Source: Pseudothioglobus sp905182815
GTDB lineage: Bacteria; Pseudomonadota; Gammaproteobacteria; PS1; Pseudothioglobaceae
Assembly: GCF_048087625.1 (NCBI RefSeq)
Contig: NZ_CP159805.1
Location: 496,001 to 560,000, forward strand
DNA length: 64,000 nt
Direction: 5' to 3'
Within the stretch, counting starts at the first letter, position 1. Each line of letters opens with the position of its first letter. The translations under genes were made by a program, and so were the position numbers. The notes below the pieces were generated by a model. That model did not search any database. It had not been told where the DNA came from and saw only the letters and a program-made list of their open reading frames with translations. Below are positions 9,019-17,278 of the stretch, one piece after another.

Positions 9019-10926
9019 TTACTTTTCTTCATTAACCTCTTCAAAGTCAGCATCTACAACATCATCCTTTCCTTCAGAGTTTTCAGCTTCACCACCTTCT
9101 GCGGTAGCTTTTTCTTGAGCTTTTTGAGCCAAAACTTGTGCTTTGTCACTTAAATTTTGAACTTGAGTATCAATTGCTTCTTTATCATCACCTTTGATGC
9201 TTTCTTCAAGTTCACTAAGCGCCGTTTCAATTGCACTTTTTTCATCCTCAGAAATTTCATCTTTTAGCTCTTCTAGAGATTGTTTTGTTGAATGAACAAG
9301 AGAGTCAGCCATATTCCTTGATGTTACGAGTTCATGAAATTTCTGGTCTTCTTCAGCATGCGCTTCAGCATCTTTAATCATTTTATCAACCTCTTCATCA
9401 GAAAGGCCACTTGAAGATTTGATTGTTATAGACTGCTCTTTTCCAGTATTTTTGTCTTTGGCAGATACGTTCAAGATACCATCAGAGTCCAAATCAAGGG
9501 AAACTTCAATCTGAGGTTGGCCTTTAGGCGCATTTGGAATACCTTCAAGATTAAACTGACCGAGTGATTTATTTGCGCTCGCAACCTCTCTTTCACCCTG
9601 AAGAACATGAACCGTTACAGCCGATTGATTATCTGCAGCAGTTGAAAAAACTTGAGATTGGTTGGTTGGAATTGTTGTATTCTTCTCAATCAACTTAGTC
9701 ATTACGCCGCCCATCGTTTCAATACCGAGTGACAGAGGCGTTACATCAAGAAGTAGGACATCTTTAACATCTCCACCTAAAACACCCGCTTGAATTGCCG
9801 CACCCATAGCAACAGCTTCATCAGGATTTAAATCTTTCTTGGGCTCTTTTCCAAAAAAATCTTTTACCATTGCTTGAACTTTAGGCATTCTAGTTTGTCC
9901 ACCAACAAGGATAACTTCATCCACGTCACCACTTGATAGTCCAGCATCTTTAAGTGCTATTTTGCAGGGATCAATTGACCGCTTTAATAAATCAGCAACT
10001 AGAGATTCTAGCTTTGACCTTGTCATTTTGATATTAAGATGTTTTGGACCAGAAGCGTCCGCAGTTATGTATGGCAAGCTTACTTCAGTTTGCTCTGATG
10101 AAGATAGTTCAATTTTTGCTTTCTCTGCTGCTTCTTTAAGTCTTTGAAGCGCCATCGCATCTTTGGAAAGATCTAAACCCTGCTCTTTTTTAAACTCTTC
10201 TACTAAATAGTTAATTATTCTATGATCAAAATCTTCACCACCTAAAAATGTATCACCATTCGTTGAAAGAACTTCAAAGTGCTTTTCACCATCAATATCT
10301 TCCATCTCAATGATAGAGACATCAAATGTTCCACCACCTAAATCATAAACTGCAACTTTTTTATCGCCCGTAGATTTATCAACGCCATATGCCAATGCAG
10401 CAGCAGTAGGCTCATTTATAATTCTTTTAACAGTTAGTCCTGCGATTTTTCCAGCATCTTTTGTTGCCTGACGCTGAGAGTCATTAAAGTAGGCTGGGAC
10501 AGTAATTACTGCTTCGGTAACTTCTGAACCTAAATAATCTTCAGCCGTTTGTTTCATTTTCTGAATTACACGAGCGGATATCTCTGGAGCTGCCATTTTT
10601 TTACCCTTGACTTCAACCCAGGCGTCACCATTTTTAGCTTTTATGATTTTATAAGGAACAAGATCAATGTCTTTTTGAACTGCTTCTTCATCAAAGCGTC
10701 GCCCAATTAATCTTTTGATAGCATAAAGCGTATTTTCTGGATTTGTAACAGCTTGTCTTTTAGCTGGTTGCCCTACTAAGATCTCATCTGAATCTTTAGG
10801 GTAAGCAATAATAGAGGGTGTTGTACGATTTCCTTCTGAGTTTTCAATTATCTTAGCAACACCACCATCCATCACAGAGACACATGAGTTTGTTGTTCCT
10901 AAATCAATTCCAATTATTTTTGACAT
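9019..10926 (-). CDS. dnaK: Chaperone DnaK (Hsp70)
   Basis: ATP-driven chaperone for folding and heat-shock recovery. The start MSKIIGIDLGTTNSCVSVMD, phosphate loops VYDLGGGTFDVSIIEM and VGGQTRMPKVQ, the linker region DVLLLDVTPLSLGIETMGG and the C-terminal acidic end DVVDADFEEVNEEK are all typical of a 635-residue bacterial DnaK. It heads a dnaK-dnaJ pair and is preceded by a heat-shock-type promoter. No grpE is present in the window. Confidence 0.99.
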   Translation of the reverse strand: MSKIIGIDLGTTNSCVSVMDGGVAKIIENSEGNRTTPSIIAYPKDSDEILVGQPAKRQAVTNPENTLYAIKRLIGRRFDEEAVQKDIDLVPYKIIKAKNGDAWVEVKGKKMAAPEISARVIQKMKQTAEDYLGSEVTEAVITVPAYFNDSQRQATKDAGKIAGLTVKRIINEPTAAALAYGVDKSTGDKKVAVYDLGGGTFDVSIIEMEDIDGEKHFEVLSTNGDTFLGGEDFDHRIINYLVEEFKKEQGLDLSKDAMALQRLKEAAEKAKIELSSSEQTEVSLPYITADASGPKHLNIKMTRSKLESLVADLLKRSIDPCKIALKDAGLSSGDVDEVILVGGQTRMPKVQAMVKDFFGKEPKKDLNPDEAVAMGAAIQAGVLGGDVKDVLLLDVTPLSLGIETMGGVMTKLIEKNTTIPTNQSQVFSTAADNQSAVTVHVLQGEREVASANKSLGQFNLEGIPNAPKGQPQIEVSLDLDSDGILNVSAKDKNTGKEQSITIKSSSGLSDEEVDKMIKDAEAHAEEDQKFHELVTSRNMADSLVHSTKQSLEELKDEISEDEKSAIETALSELEESIKGDDKEAIDTQVQNLSDKAQVLAQKAQEKATAEGGEAENSEGKDDVVDADFEEVNEEK

Positions 10927-10959
10927 TCCATATACTCCTTATATTTTTATATAAACCCT

Positions 10960-10987
10960 ATTTAGGGGTTTAAAATATTATTTCAAG
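10960..10987 (-). promoter_or_regulatory. Probable sigma-32 heat-shock promoter of dnaK
   Basis: On the minus strand, CTTGAAA (10987-10981) is followed after 12 bases by CCCCTAAAT (10968-10960). This is close to the sigma-32 pattern CTTGAA, 13-17 bases, CCCCATNT. The spacing counted from CTTGAA is 13 bases. It lies in the 73-base gap between coaD and dnaK, about 30-60 bases upstream of the dnaK ATG. Confidence 0.7.
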
Positions 10988-10999
10988 ACATTAATGAAA

Positions 11000-11482
11000 T
11001 TATTTTTGAAGTGTATTAATGAGTATTGTTTTGACTTGGGCTGGAACAAATGGGCTAATATCACCACCAAGAGATAGAATTTCACGAACCAAGGACGATG
11101 AAATATTAGCAAACTCTTCAGAGGGAGTCATAAATAAAGTTTCAATTTCAGAGTTAAGACGCTTATTCATTCCGCTAAGTTGAAACTCATATTCAAAATC
11201 TGATACAGCTCTAAGACCTCTAATAATTATTTGAGCATCATGATCTCTTGCAAAGTCAACTAGAAGAGAATTAAAACTTAATACTCTGGTGTTACTTAGA
11301 GATTTTATTGAGCTTTCAACTGCCCCAACCCTCTGATCAATTGATAAAAAGCTAGATTTATTAGCATTTTGAGTAATTGCAATAATTACTTCATCAAAAA
11401 TTTTTGATGCACGCTTTATGAGATCAACGTGTCCATTAGTAATTGGATCAAAAGAGCCGGGATATATTGCAATTTTTTTCAT
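11000..11482 (-). CDS. coaD: Phosphopantetheine adenylyltransferase
   Basis: Penultimate step of coenzyme A synthesis: transfers AMP from ATP to 4'-phosphopantetheine. The nucleotidyltransferase T/HxGH motif is in YPGSFDPITNGHVDLI at the N-terminus. RGLRAVSDFEYEFQLSGMN and EFANISSSLVREI complete the active site. I start it at ATG 11482 (MKKIAIYPG): GGAGGT lies five bases upstream and the length becomes 160 residues, the family norm. A further upstream ATG would add eight residues from inside rsmD. The ATG overlaps the rsmD stop as ATGA. Confidence 0.96.
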   Translation of the reverse strand: MKKIAIYPGSFDPITNGHVDLIKRASKIFDEVIIAITQNANKSSFLSIDQRVGAVESSIKSLSNTRVLSFNSLLVDFARDHDAQIIIRGLRAVSDFEYEFQLSGMNKRLNSEIETLFMTPSEEFANISSSLVREILSLGGDISPFVPAQVKTILINTLQK

Positions 11483-12063
11483 ATTACCTCCAAGCTTATC
11501 AGACAATAGTGCACATTGCCTGATTTTTTCTGTTTTCTGATTCTACAATCATATCCAAGATGATTTTCTAAGAGTTTAGGTGTTATTTCGAACTCAGACT
11601 CAATATAAATCTGGCTTTCATTATGTAAGTAATTTTTTTGAGATAACAGCTCAAGAGTTATCGGTATTAAATTTTGGTTAAATGGAGGGTCTAAAAAAAC
11701 TAAATCGAAAGGACTATTGTTTTGTTTATCAAGAAAGATAATTGAATCACTATTATTCAGTTGATATTGAAAGGTATCAAGGAGCTTAAAATTAGATTCA
11801 AGACTTTTAAAAACTATTCTATTTTTTTCAATTAAGCAGACTTTTTTGGCTCCTCTAGATATCGCTTCAAGGCTAAGAGCGCCGCTTCCAGCAAAAGGAT
11901 CAATAATGGTCTTATCAGCAATATTAAATTGAAGCCAATTAAAAAGGGTTTCCCTTGTTTTGCCAAGAGTAGGGCGAAGCCCTTCAGCATCAGGAAAGTT
12001 AAATTTCCTTCCTTTAAGATTTCCTGCAATTATTTTAAAAGTATTATCTTTGATAAGGCTAAA
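11479..12063 (-). CDS. rsmD: 16S rRNA (guanine(966)-N2)-methyltransferase RsmD, no canonical start codon
   Basis: Translating the minus strand gives a full RsmD-like protein: KIIAGNLKGRKFNFPD at the start, RPTLGKTRETLFNWL, the SAM-binding loop DPFAGSGALSLEAISRGA, the catalytic FDLVFLDPPF and a C-terminal SGNVHYCLIS. The enzyme methylates G966 of 16S rRNA. The frame opens after the TAG at 12064-12066, but no ATG, GTG or TTG lies between that stop and the conserved region. The normal Met aligns with the TTT at 12037-12039. Candidate rare starts are ATC 12052-12054, ATA 12031-12033 and ATT 12028-12030. Coordinates give the whole open frame. It sits between rnd and coaD, overlapping coaD by four bases. 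Confidence 0.85.
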   Translation of the reverse strand, partial: FSLIKDNTFKIIAGNLKGRKFNFPDAEGLRPTLGKTRETLFNWLQFNIADKTIIDPFAGSGALSLEAISRGAKKVCLIEKNRIVFKSLESNFKLLDTFQYQLNNSDSIIFLDKQNNSPFDLVFLDPPFNQNLIPITLELLSQKNYLHNESQIYIESEFEITPKLLENHLGYDCRIRKQKKSGNVHYCLISLEVI

Positions 12064-12079
12064 CTAATTAAATGGTAAA

Positions 12080-13156
12080 TTAAGTTTCTAGATATGATTT
12101 TAGTTTAAATATTTTTGATCTCCATCCTCTGTTAATAGGAGCCTCTTTATCACCTCTAATGAATTTAACAAGATTTTTTGAAGAGCAAATAAGTTCAGGA
12201 GCAATATCATATTCAATCGATATTTTTTTAATATACTCCTGGGCATGATTTTTTTTTAGCTTCTCATCTGCAGATAATGGTTTTTGAGATAGAAGAGGGG
12301 CTTGAAGTTTTTTTTCAGTTTGGTTAGCGTTTAGAAATTCTTCAAAAAGCTCTTGAGAGCTTGAAGTTAACTTATTTTTTCCTGTAGCATAATCTAATAA
12401 GCGCTCATCAGACATTATCCATTTACGAGGTTTATTTTCTTTCCTCGCAGTATCTTCTCGCCATATTACTAAATTTATTGCCTGTTTTTGTGACTTAGAA
12501 TCTATTTTTGAAATCCCACTAGTTTTTTTAATAATTTGCTTAAAATTAGGCTCATAAAGACTTTGCTCTAACAGGAAGCCAACTTCTTCACTAAGCCACT
12601 GAAGTTTTTTACTTTCAATTAACTCAGTTTTAAGCATTTCATAATGAGGAAGTAAGTATTTCACATCATCAAGTGCATACTGTAATACATCTTCTGGAAG
12701 AGGTCTTGTTTTCCAGTCGAATCGTGTATGCTTTTTTTCTAAATAAACATTTTGTAATGTTTCTGTTAATGCTTGATATGATACTTGAAGAGGATAATTT
12801 AATAGTGAGGCCGCAATTTGAGTATCAAAAATTGTATGAGGTATTCTTTGAGAAAGGTAATAAAGAGCCTCAATATCTTGTCTAGCGGAATGAATAACCC
12901 AAATAGTTTTACTATCGTATAGTTTTTCAAAAAGAGGTTCTAAATTTTTAATTGCAAGAACATCTATACACTCTAAATAGTTACCAGCTGCAATTTGAAT
13001 TAAGCAAAGTTCTGGGAAATATGAATCAATTCTTCTAAACTCAGTATCAATTGCAAGAAGAAAGTCATTTTGAATACTTTGCAGATATTTGTTAAGTTGT
13101 AGCTCGCTTGAAATCAAAGGAATTGTCTCAGATAGATTGTCGTATTTTATCAACAA
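12080..13156 (-). CDS. rnd: Ribonuclease D
   Basis: 3'-5' exoribonuclease that trims tRNA and other stable RNA precursors. The DEDDy exonuclease domain shows DTEFRR (ExoI), HSARQDIEAL (ExoII region) and ALDDVKYLLPHYEML (ExoIII with the Tyr). An HRDC-type RNA-binding region follows at about residues 205-285 (VIWREDTARKENKPRKWIMSD). 358 residues, slightly short of the E. coli enzyme. It is divergent from ntrY with a 65-base gap and starts the minus-strand run. Confidence 0.93.
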   Translation of the reverse strand: MLIKYDNLSETIPLISSELQLNKYLQSIQNDFLLAIDTEFRRIDSYFPELCLIQIAAGNYLECIDVLAIKNLEPLFEKLYDSKTIWVIHSARQDIEALYYLSQRIPHTIFDTQIAASLLNYPLQVSYQALTETLQNVYLEKKHTRFDWKTRPLPEDVLQYALDDVKYLLPHYEMLKTELIESKKLQWLSEEVGFLLEQSLYEPNFKQIIKKTSGISKIDSKSQKQAINLVIWREDTARKENKPRKWIMSDERLLDYATGKNKLTSSSQELFEEFLNANQTEKKLQAPLLSQKPLSADEKLKKNHAQEYIKKISIEYDIAPELICSSKNLVKFIRGDKEAPINRGWRSKIFKLKSYLET

Positions 13157-13221
13157 CTCATGCTAGTAATAATTCATTTATGAGATAATCAAAACACTTT
13201 AATATTTTATCAACAAAATTT

Positions 13222-15300
13222 ATGTTGCTAAATCAAGCTTTTTCTATAAAAGAAGCTCCTCGTGCCTTGTTTTGGGTTGGTGTCTTTGTAATTTCATTTT
13301 CTGGAATGTTTTATCTTGGTTTAAATCCTGAGTTAATTGAAAAGTGGTACCTAGTTTTGGTTGGATTTAATATTCTAATGAGCTTGATTGCAATATATTA
13401 TATTGTGCTTTCTATGAGAAAGTTAAAGCTAAATACCGAGCAAGGAGTAATCGGATCAAAATTTACGTGGTCTTTTATAAAAATTGTTCCAGTTTTGGTT
13501 TTACTTCCAGTTTTATCATTTTATTTGTTTTCTTTTGGATCAATCAGAGATAACCTTCAAATTGCTGAAATTCAATTTGATGAATTTAACTTAAAGGTGG
13601 GTGGTGAGGTTGATGAACTCTACAGGAATACTAATAATGTTGCTAGTAAGTATTATGAAGATAAAACTCGCAATATAGGAAAGCTTGTCAATTATTTTGA
13701 TGCACCTAGAAAGCCTGCTGAGGAAATGCAATCCGTGCTGAATCTTCTAGTTAGTGATTTTTGGGCTTGTGAGCTTAAGCTATATGACTCTCAAATGAAT
13801 CTTGCTGCAACAAGTAAAAGAGATGATTCTTTTTGTTTACTGGATGGCTATACGGCGTCAACTGATGAGTTCACTTTAATCGCTCATTATTCTTCAGATA
13901 TTAATATTGAAAGTCTCGTTACTCGGATGACTCGTTTTCGTGCTGCTGCAAAAGATGCTGAGTTGACACTTAACTCTTCTATTATTAAAACTCGTTTTTT
14001 GATCGACTTTACCTCAACAATTTTATTATCAGTCTTAAGCGCTTTGCTTATTGTTTTTCGTATGATTGACCAATTGATGAGGCCAATGCAAAACTTGTCA
14101 GTTGCTACAAGAGAAATTTCTTCTGGAAACTATGACGTAGAAATTAAGCTAGATTCAAAAAATAAGGATATGCAAGATTTAATAGGACATTTTAATGAAA
14201 TGAGCAGTAGAATAAAGCAATCTAGAGAGGGTCTTGATACACATAATCTTTATTTAGAAACAATTCTAAAGTACTCTTTTGGTGTTATTGCTCTTAACCA
14301 AGATAAGAAGATACAAATTATTAATCCAGTTATTGGCAAAATACTTCAAATTGCAGATGAGGTCAAATTTATTGGGCAGTCATATGATGATGTTGTTAAA
14401 AATTATGAGAATCTAAGCCCACTTTTTTCATTTATTCAAGGGGAGATTGAGAACGAGTCGTTAGAGTGGAGTAAAGAAATTGAATTAACACTTGATGACA
14501 GGAGTCGGCTTATTTATTGTCAAGGCGCAGTCTTGGAGGTGGAAGGCAAAACACTTGGTTACGTAATTATAATCAATGATATCTCCAAGCTAAATAGAGC
14601 ACAAAAGAAGGCAGCATGGGGAGAGGTTGCTGTTCGTATGGCGCATGAAATTAAGAATCCACTTACCCCTATATTACTTTCTGCACAAAGGCTTAGGAAT
14701 TTATTTTTAGAAAAGCTAGATAAGAAGGACTCTGCAATTATAAATAAAACAACTCAAACTATCATGGATCAGGTTGCATCTATGGATTCTATGGTTAGTG
14801 CTTTTGCGAATTATGCAAATACTCCTGAAATTCAAAAGACTCTTTCTTCACTAAATTCTCTAATAAATAAGTCAGCCGCACTATATGATAACCTCAGTGG
14901 CATAAGGGTTGACTTAGATTTGAGTGGAGATTTACCTAAACTTCAGCTTGATAAAGATGCTATTTCTAGAGTATTAATTAACTTAATTAAAAATGCAACC
15001 GAAGCGAGGAAAGAAAAAAATAAGCTGAACATTAAAATTAAGTCAAGAGTTTTGAAAAAAGATGGAATCGTCCGATTAACAATTATTGACGATGGCAATG
15101 GGTTTCCTGAAGATATTATTGATAAAGTATTTGAGCCTTATATTACAACAAAAGAAAAAAGTGGAGGGCTTGGTCTTGCCATAGTTCAAAATATTATAGA
15201 GCAGCATGATGGTCAAATATTTGCAAGCAATGTAAAACCCCATGGGGCTAGAATAACAATTGAATTCAGTATAATTAATGCCCTAAGGGAGATAAAATGA
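13222..15300 (+). CDS. ntrY: NtrY-family membrane sensor histidine kinase
   Basis: A 692-residue sensor kinase. Two N-terminal membrane helices and a further pair bracket a periplasmic domain (about residues 95-265). Then follow a HAMP region near 285-340, a PAS domain near 345-455 and the kinase core, with phospho-acceptor His in AHEIKNPLTPILLSAQRL near residue 475 and ATP-binding loops DDGNGFPEDI and GGLGLAIVQN. The AWGEVAVRMAHEIKNPLTP block is typical of NtrY, associated in other bacteria with nitrogen, redox and envelope control. Its stop overlaps the start of the regulator gene. Confidence 0.9.
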   Translation: MLLNQAFSIKEAPRALFWVGVFVISFSGMFYLGLNPELIEKWYLVLVGFNILMSLIAIYYIVLSMRKLKLNTEQGVIGSKFTWSFIKIVPVLVLLPVLSFYLFSFGSIRDNLQIAEIQFDEFNLKVGGEVDELYRNTNNVASKYYEDKTRNIGKLVNYFDAPRKPAEEMQSVLNLLVSDFWACELKLYDSQMNLAATSKRDDSFCLLDGYTASTDEFTLIAHYSSDINIESLVTRMTRFRAAAKDAELTLNSSIIKTRFLIDFTSTILLSVLSALLIVFRMIDQLMRPMQNLSVATREISSGNYDVEIKLDSKNKDMQDLIGHFNEMSSRIKQSREGLDTHNLYLETILKYSFGVIALNQDKKIQIINPVIGKILQIADEVKFIGQSYDDVVKNYENLSPLFSFIQGEIENESLEWSKEIELTLDDRSRLIYCQGAVLEVEGKTLGYVIIINDISKLNRAQKKAAWGEVAVRMAHEIKNPLTPILLSAQRLRNLFLEKLDKKDSAIINKTTQTIMDQVASMDSMVSAFANYANTPEIQKTLSSLNSLINKSAALYDNLSGIRVDLDLSGDLPKLQLDKDAISRVLINLIKNATEARKEKNKLNIKIKSRVLKKDGIVRLTIIDDGNGFPEDIIDKVFEPYITTKEKSGGLGLAIVQNIIEQHDGQIFASNVKPHGARITIEFSIINALREIK

Positions 15301-15872
15301 CACAAGATTCTACATTTGGCAAAATATTGATTATCGATGATGAGAAACATAATACTGAAATTATTAAAGATATTCTTGAAGATGTAAGTTATACGACCAT
15401 GCTAGCTAGAAGTGCTAATGAGGCAAAAGCAATAGTAGCTGCTAACACTTTTGATTTAATACTAATGGACGTTTGGATGCCTGGTCAAGATGGTATTTCA
15501 CTTTTATCAGAATGGTATTCTGAGGGCTTATCAACTCCTGTTGTAATGATGTCAGGGCATGCTGAGCCAAGTGATATTGTTAAAGCGATGAAGCTTGGTG
15601 CTGTAGATTTTTTAAAAAAACCCCTTCATGATTTTTTACCAATATTGCGAAATATTATGACACGTAAAGAGCCAGAAAAATCAAATCAGCAAGTTAGTGG
15701 TATTGACTATTCTCTTAAGCTTAAAGAAGCTAGAAATATTTTTGAAAGTCAATATTTACTACATCATCTTTCAGATAATGATAATAATATTGCAGTTGTT
15801 GCAGAGATTGCGGGCCTAGAAAGAACAACGCTATATAGAAAACTTAAAGATTTAGGGATTGACAAGAAATGA
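15297..15872 (+). CDS. NtrX-like response regulator lacking the AAA+ domain
   Basis: A 191-residue regulator paired with NtrY by position (ATGA overlap). The receiver occupies about residues 8-125, with acidic pocket IIDDE, phospho-acceptor Asp in LILMDVWMPGQDG near 56 and Lys in KKPLHD near 107. The sequence then goes almost directly to a Fis-type helix-turn-helix (IAGLERTTLYRKLKDLGI, about 168-188). Ordinary NtrX has a roughly 230-residue sigma-54-interacting AAA+ domain in between; here it is absent without an obvious frameshift. The result resembles two-domain RegA/ActR/PrrA regulators, so it probably acts independently of sigma-54. Confidence 0.85.
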   Translation: MTQDSTFGKILIIDDEKHNTEIIKDILEDVSYTTMLARSANEAKAIVAANTFDLILMDVWMPGQDGISLLSEWYSEGLSTPVVMMSGHAEPSDIVKAMKLGAVDFLKKPLHDFLPILRNIMTRKEPEKSNQQVSGIDYSLKLKEARNIFESQYLLHHLSDNDNNIAVVAEIAGLERTTLYRKLKDLGIDKK

Positions 15873-17239
15873 AAATATTAATTCTAGGCGCTGGTCAAGT
15901 TGGGTCAACTCTTGCAAAGTACCTTTGTTCAGATGACGATAACGATATTACAATTGTTGATCAAAAAGAAGAAATGTTGACCCCATTGCAGAGGCATTTA
16001 GATATAAAAACTGTTATTGGCTATGGTGCATATCCAAGTGTGTTAGAAAAAGCTGGCATTAAATCTATGGACGTAGTTATTGCTGTAATGCGCTCTGATG
16101 AGCGAAATATGGTTGCTTGCAGGATGGCGCATACCTTATATAACGTAAAGAAAAAGATTGCTCGAATAAGGACTACTGAATATTTACTCAGACCGGAAAT
16201 ATTCTCTAATGATGCGTTACCAATAGACTTTTTAATTACCCCTGAGAATTTAATTACCGAATATATCCAGGGTATTGTTGAGCAGCCTGGGGCCTCTCAA
16301 GTATTTGATTTTGAAAATGGGCTGGTGCAACTTGTTGAAACGCGTGCTTTCATTGGAACGCCAATTGTCAATAGGCCTATTAAAGAGCTTCATGAGCATA
16401 TGCCTGATGTCAAAATACGCATAGTAAGCCTTTATCGAAATGAAAAAGCTATCCCTGCCAAAAGTGATACTATTATAAGAGAGGGAGACCAAGTCTACTT
16501 CCTAGCTAAAAAAGATCATATTTCTAGAGCTTTAAAAGAGTTTAGGCGTGCTGAAAATACTTATCAAAAAATCTTCATTGCTGGAGGAGGAAGTATTGGT
16601 ATTAATGTTGCTAGACTTCTTGAAGATACTCACAATATAAGGATTATTGAGCTAAGTGAAGATAGAGCTAAGTATTTAAGTGAGAAGCTTAATAATACCT
16701 TAGTACTGCAAGGTAACGCTTCTGATGAAGACCTGCTAAAGGAAGAAGGCATTGAAAATACAGATCTATTTTTAGCTTTAACGGACTCAGATGAAGTAAA
16801 TGTTATTGTATCAATTTTAGCTAAGCGTCTGGGTGCTCATAAAACTATTGCACTAGTCAAGCGTGATGTTTATGCTGCTCTCGCTGAGCAAAGTGGAGAT
16901 GTAGATATTATTGTTTCTCCTGACCAAATTACAGTAAGTGGAATCTTATCTCATCTTAGGAAAGGTGACTGTATGAAGGTTCATTCCTTGCAGCATGGAA
17001 AAGCTGAAGCGATAGAGATAGTGGTTCATGGCAATGAAAAAACATCTGAGGTAGTTGGAGTTCAAATTAAAGATTTACCTTTACCTGAAGATGTGGTTGT
17101 TGGAGCTATTGTAAGAAATGATGAATTATTAATGGGCTCAAAAAAACTAGTTATAGAAGAGGGAGACCACGTTTTAATGGTATTAATGGATGTTGGTAAA
17201 ATTCATGAAGTTGAGACTTTATTCCTTGAGAATGATTAG
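15869..17239 (+). CDS. trkA: Trk potassium uptake regulatory protein TrkA
   Basis: Peripheral NAD(H)/ATP-binding subunit that gates the TrkH potassium channel. The 456 residues contain two RCK halves, each with a Rossmann loop: ILGAGQVGSTLAKYL at residues 4-18 and IFIAGGGSIGINVARLLE near 232, each followed by a TrkA-C domain. It overlaps the preceding regulator gene by four bases and precedes trkH. The ntrY-ntrX-trkA order is a recurring arrangement in proteobacteria. Confidence 0.96.
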   Translation: MKILILGAGQVGSTLAKYLCSDDDNDITIVDQKEEMLTPLQRHLDIKTVIGYGAYPSVLEKAGIKSMDVVIAVMRSDERNMVACRMAHTLYNVKKKIARIRTTEYLLRPEIFSNDALPIDFLITPENLITEYIQGIVEQPGASQVFDFENGLVQLVETRAFIGTPIVNRPIKELHEHMPDVKIRIVSLYRNEKAIPAKSDTIIREGDQVYFLAKKDHISRALKEFRRAENTYQKIFIAGGGSIGINVARLLEDTHNIRIIELSEDRAKYLSEKLNNTLVLQGNASDEDLLKEEGIENTDLFLALTDSDEVNVIVSILAKRLGAHKTIALVKRDVYAALAEQSGDVDIIVSPDQITVSGILSHLRKGDCMKVHSLQHGKAEAIEIVVHGNEKTSEVVGVQIKDLPLPEDVVVGAIVRNDELLMGSKKLVIEEGDHVLMVLMDVGKIHEVETLFLEND

Positions 17240-17278
17240 TTATTGCTTTCAATCAAATACTAAAAAGGTATGGACTAA

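Noticed and set aside
10953..10971. AAACCC...GGGTTT repeat as a coaD terminator
   Set aside because: The stem is short and AT-rich, lacks a good T run, and overlaps a convincing sigma-32 -10 box, so a promoter is the better reading.
11832..12029. Open frame of 65 codons on the minus strand beginning with TTG
   Set aside because: It is a shifted reading of the rsmD N-terminal half; the rsmD frame carries all family motifs.
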